The notes under the pieces are model-generated. The model saw only the letters and a program-made list of their open reading frames with translations. It searched no databases and had not been told where the DNA came from. From the NCBI GenBank assembly GCA_035552775.1, contig DASZKW010000065.1, forward strand, positions 1 to 16,567: a stretch of 16,567 nt of DNA, read 5' to 3'. A program made the translations under genes and the position numbers. Below, one piece after another: positions 15,141-16,567 of the stretch. Numbering within the stretch: position 1 is the stretch's first letter; each line of letters begins with the position of its first letter. The stretch is from DASZKW01 sp035552775. Lineage in GTDB: Bacteria > Actinomycetota > Acidimicrobiia > Acidimicrobiales > Palsa-688.

Positions 15141-15728
15141 GGTCAGGGTGTCGAAGGGCAGCGCGTCGAACTGTGTCGCGCTGGAGAAGAGCACGGCGGT
15201 GATGCCGAGAGAGGAGGCGGTGGCGACGTTGTCGCTTCGGTCGTCTACGAAGACGACCTCGGAGGGCTGGGCGCCGAGGCCGGCGAGGACCCGGTTGTAG
15301 ATCTCGGGTTCGGGTTTGACCACGCCGAGGTCACAGCTGAACCAGCGGGGATCGAACGTTGCCAGCTCAGGTATCCGGTCGATGGCGCGGGCCACCTCGA
15401 AGGGGGCGTTCGATAGCAGCGCAAGGCGCCAACCCCGCGACTGCGCCCGCAGAGCGCCAGCCGTCGAGTCGGCGTTGAGATGCAGCCAGCTGTCCACGTC
15501 GGCGGCGATGACCGCCTCCAGGCGGTCTTGTTCGAGCGGATCGCCCACGACCTTCGCCCAGTAGTCGCCGACGTCGAGGTCACCCCTGTCGTACGCCGTC
15601 CGCTCTGCCCAGTAGCGCTGCTCGAACTCAGCGAGGCCGAGGCCGGCGAGCCGGCTGAGACTGACGAGATCGTCTGGCGACTGGGGGAGGCTGAGGACTC
15701 CGCCGTAGTCGCACACCAGCCATGGCAC
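15138..15728 (-). CDS. HAD superfamily (subfamily IA) hydrolase
   Basis: This 196-residue cytosolic phosphatase-like protein has the four HAD motifs. Motif I is VCDYGGVL with nucleophile Asp7; the second Asp of DxD is Gly, as in the YihX-like 'DFGGVL' group. Motif II is LALLSNAP, motif III is the Lys in GVVKPEPEIY, and motif IV is VVFVDDRSDNV. Between motifs I and II is a helical cap (about 18-85) with RYWAERTAYDRGDLDVGDYW, typical of the C1 cap. Such proteins remove phosphate or halide from small metabolites; the substrate cannot be named. The start GTG 15728 has a TAGCCT box 6 nt upstream on the minus strand. The 3' end converges on the malic enzyme. Confidence 0.88.
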   Translation of the reverse strand: MPWLVCDYGGVLSLPQSPDDLVSLSRLAGLGLAEFEQRYWAERTAYDRGDLDVGDYWAKVVGDPLEQDRLEAVIAADVDSWLHLNADSTAGALRAQSRGWRLALLSNAPFEVARAIDRIPELATFDPRWFSCDLGVVKPEPEIYNRVLAGLGAQPSEVVFVDDRSDNVATASSLGITAVLFSSATQFDALPFDTLT

Positions 15729-15734
15729 CGCCGC

Positions 15735-15740
15735 AGGCTA
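15735..15740 (-). promoter_or_regulatory. -10 box of the HAD gene (leaderless type)
   Basis: On the minus strand TAGCCT is followed by 6 nt (gcggcg) and GTG 15728. No ribosome-binding site is visible. Confidence 0.5.
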
Positions 15741-15793
15741 CTGAATGGTCCTCTGATTGGTGGCGACGCAAGGTAGCGGCAGATGGAACCGCC

Positions 15794-15834
15794 ATTGTGC
15801 AGTATGTGACCTGTACGGTACCCAACTGCACAAT
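15794..15834. repeat. Spaced palindrome ATTGTGCAGT-N21-ACTGCACAAT
   Basis: Two perfect 10-bp inverted arms (15794-15803 and 15825-15834) are separated by 21 nt, so their centres are about three helical turns apart. The site lies about 55-100 bp upstream of the HAD promoter. It could be a paired operator or a weak hairpin; no protein partner is known. Confidence 0.55.
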
Positions 15835-16044
15835 CACCGGCGCCGGCCATTGGCGCGTGGTTCGACGTTTCAGGGTGCCAGCGCCCCGACCTGGTTTCGT
15901 GGGCTGGCCCACGGATCCCTACGAGGCCGACGGCACGCGAAATGCGCGGCGACGCGCGGTCCCGGCCCAGGGAATGCAGCAAATGGCACGGTTTCCGTGC
16001 GTTGTCGTGCCCGCCGAGCCGGCCCCCGCGCGCGACTGCGCATT

Positions 16045-16148
16045 TACAAAGGCGAGCGTTGCTACGTCGACAATGCTCTCGCCGGCTCGGACGGTTAACC
16101 TGGACCTTCATTCCTCGGGGAGTCGACGTAGCAACGCTCGCCTTGGTA
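16045..16148. mobile_element. 104-bp palindromic element with TA ends (possible MITE)
   Basis: Arms 16045-16071 and 16122-16148 are inverted copies of 27 bp with one mismatch, around a 50-nt spacer. The shared core starts AAGGCGAGCGTTGCTACG. Both outer ends are TA, as expected for a target duplication of an IS630/Tc1-mariner-type element, leaving 25-bp terminal repeats. No gene lies inside. It could instead be a strong hairpin terminator for the minus-strand glycosyltransferase fragment, whose stop is 15 bp away. Confidence 0.5.
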
Positions 16149-16163
16149 GGTGGCCGCAGGGCC

Positions 16164-16301
16164 TCAATAGTTGCGGCCCTTCCAGGTGACTCCTCCCCGC
16201 CAGTGGCGCACCGCTGACGTCACGGTCATGGCCGCGTAGAGGCAGGCGACGGTGGGGAGGATGAGCGCCCGCCACCCCGGCAGCCGGTAGTAACGGATCA
16301 T
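16164..16301 (-). pseudogene. C-terminal fragment of a family-2 glycosyltransferase
   Basis: Minus-strand frame ending at stop 16164-16166. The last 45 residues read MIRYYRLPGWRALILPTV, then a hydrophobic stretch (ACLYAAMTVTSAVRHW) and finally GGVTWKGRNY. The pattern of a membrane helix followed by (R)HWRGxGxxWKGRxY is typical of the end of GT2 glycosyltransferases of the HpnB/carotenoid type, which are normally about 370-400 residues. Upstream of the Met (16301) the frame stays open but its translation no longer resembles the family, and the DNA turns into RNA-like structure. The gene thus appears cut at about 16302 by an insertion; the 5' part may continue outside the window. Starting at the internal Met is unlikely to give a working enzyme. 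Confidence 0.55.
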
Positions 16302-16567
16302 GTTGCGTCCTGAAGGCTGGACCAGACCAGCGGGTGAGAGTCCGTCCGGGTAAGCGCCGGAGCGCCCGGTAGCAGGCCCCGGTTCGTCGCTGAGAGTCGG
16401 CGGGCTGAGCGGGGTCTCGAAAGCCTCTATCTGACAGTAGGGTGCGGCCTCCTGTGATGGTGAGCTTCTCCGAGATGAGCCTCAGTCGCCTCTGACGCCG
16501 ATTCCAACTGGATTCCAGTGCCAGAACGACGCATGCACGACGATTCGGTGAGCACTTCGGCGTGGGC
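16302..16567 (+). mobile_element. Possible 5' domain of a group II intron (truncated by window end)
   Basis: From about 16302 (gttgcgtcctgaaggctgg) the sequence loses coding character and resembles the 5' structured region of bacterial group II introns: GAAGGCTGGACCAGACC, GGTGAGAGTCC, the hairpin-prone CCGGGTAAGCGCCGGAGCGCCCGG block without a gene, GTAGCAGGCCCCGG and GGGGTCTCGAAAG. The recognition is from memory of such introns. No reverse transcriptase or domain V is seen before the window ends. GTTGCG is a poor but possible match to the GUGYG 5' end. The + orientation would be antisense to the interrupted glycosyltransferase gene. Confidence 0.42.

Larger units (their letters stand above)
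15741..16163. other. Stretch without a convincing gene
   Basis: Open frames exist on both strands, but none has a recognisable domain, a ribosome-binding site or the strong G/C third-position bias of the neighbours. The plus-strand frame from ATG 15722 uses many A/T-ending codons and overlaps the start of the HAD gene. The region holds two inverted repeats (15794-15834 and 16045-16148) and a small hairpin GCACGG-TTT-CCGTGC at 15986-16000. It looks like accessory or decayed sequence. Confidence 0.5.

Noticed and set aside
15722..16189. Plus-strand frame of 155 codons across the gene-poor stretch
   Set aside because: It overlaps the HAD start, lacks the local codon bias, and runs through both inverted repeats with no recognised domain.

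Overview
The window is very GC-rich, with codon third positions almost always G or C. Its gene content is typical of a free-living actinobacterium: a lysine/alanine-rich nucleoid-protein tail, a coenzyme F420 biosynthesis guanylyltransferase, a fused two-half ABC exporter resembling mycobacterial Rv0194, VapBC, and an ACT-domain malic enzyme. Acidimicrobiia would fit, but no marker gene here fixes the class.

Layout. (1) 1-1240: the 3' end of a PAKST-repeat HU/histone H1-like gene, then a second Lys/Ala/Thr-rich basic protein; both carry tandem minisatellites. (2) 1241-1746: a hairpin and a decayed IS630 transposase remnant. (3) 1747-5563: cofC on the minus strand, divergent from a tightly packed plus-strand run: an RpiB-like isomerase, a RibD-C reductase, selD, and then rnhB behind its own promoter. 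(4) 5582-9382: one 1266-residue double ABC exporter with one canonical and one degenerate ATP site. (5) 9463-10148: a vapBC toxin-antitoxin pair whose toxin appears to lack a family-conserved Asp. (6) 10237-13100, minus strand: a two-gene unit of a Cys-cluster protein followed by a large Asp-box lipoprotein. (7) 13187-15069: a MarR regulator followed by ACT-malic enzyme. (8) 15138-15728, minus strand: a HAD phosphatase-like protein, convergent with the malic enzyme. (9) 15741-16567: an apparently gene-poor stretch with inverted repeats, a 45-codon C-terminal scrap of a family-2 glycosyltransferase, and RNA-like sequence resembling the 5' domain of a group II intron running off the end.

The strongest regulatory signal is repeated. 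At seven genes that do not follow another gene by overlap, a TAnnnT -10 box lies 6-8 nt before the chosen start codon, as expected for leaderless transcripts. The genes are cofC, the rpiB-like gene, rnhB, the ABC gene, vapB, marR and the HAD gene. This pattern also settled several GTG starts. Genes inside units instead overlap or abut (ATGA at 3756, TGATG at 9718, a 1-2 nt gap elsewhere).

I did not find a clearly new defence or biosynthetic system. The most notable points are the leaderless promoter pattern, the TA-flanked 104-bp palindromic element, the interrupted glycosyltransferase beside an intron-like RNA, the substituted catalytic residues in the RpiB-like and VapC proteins, and the number of short tandem duplications.
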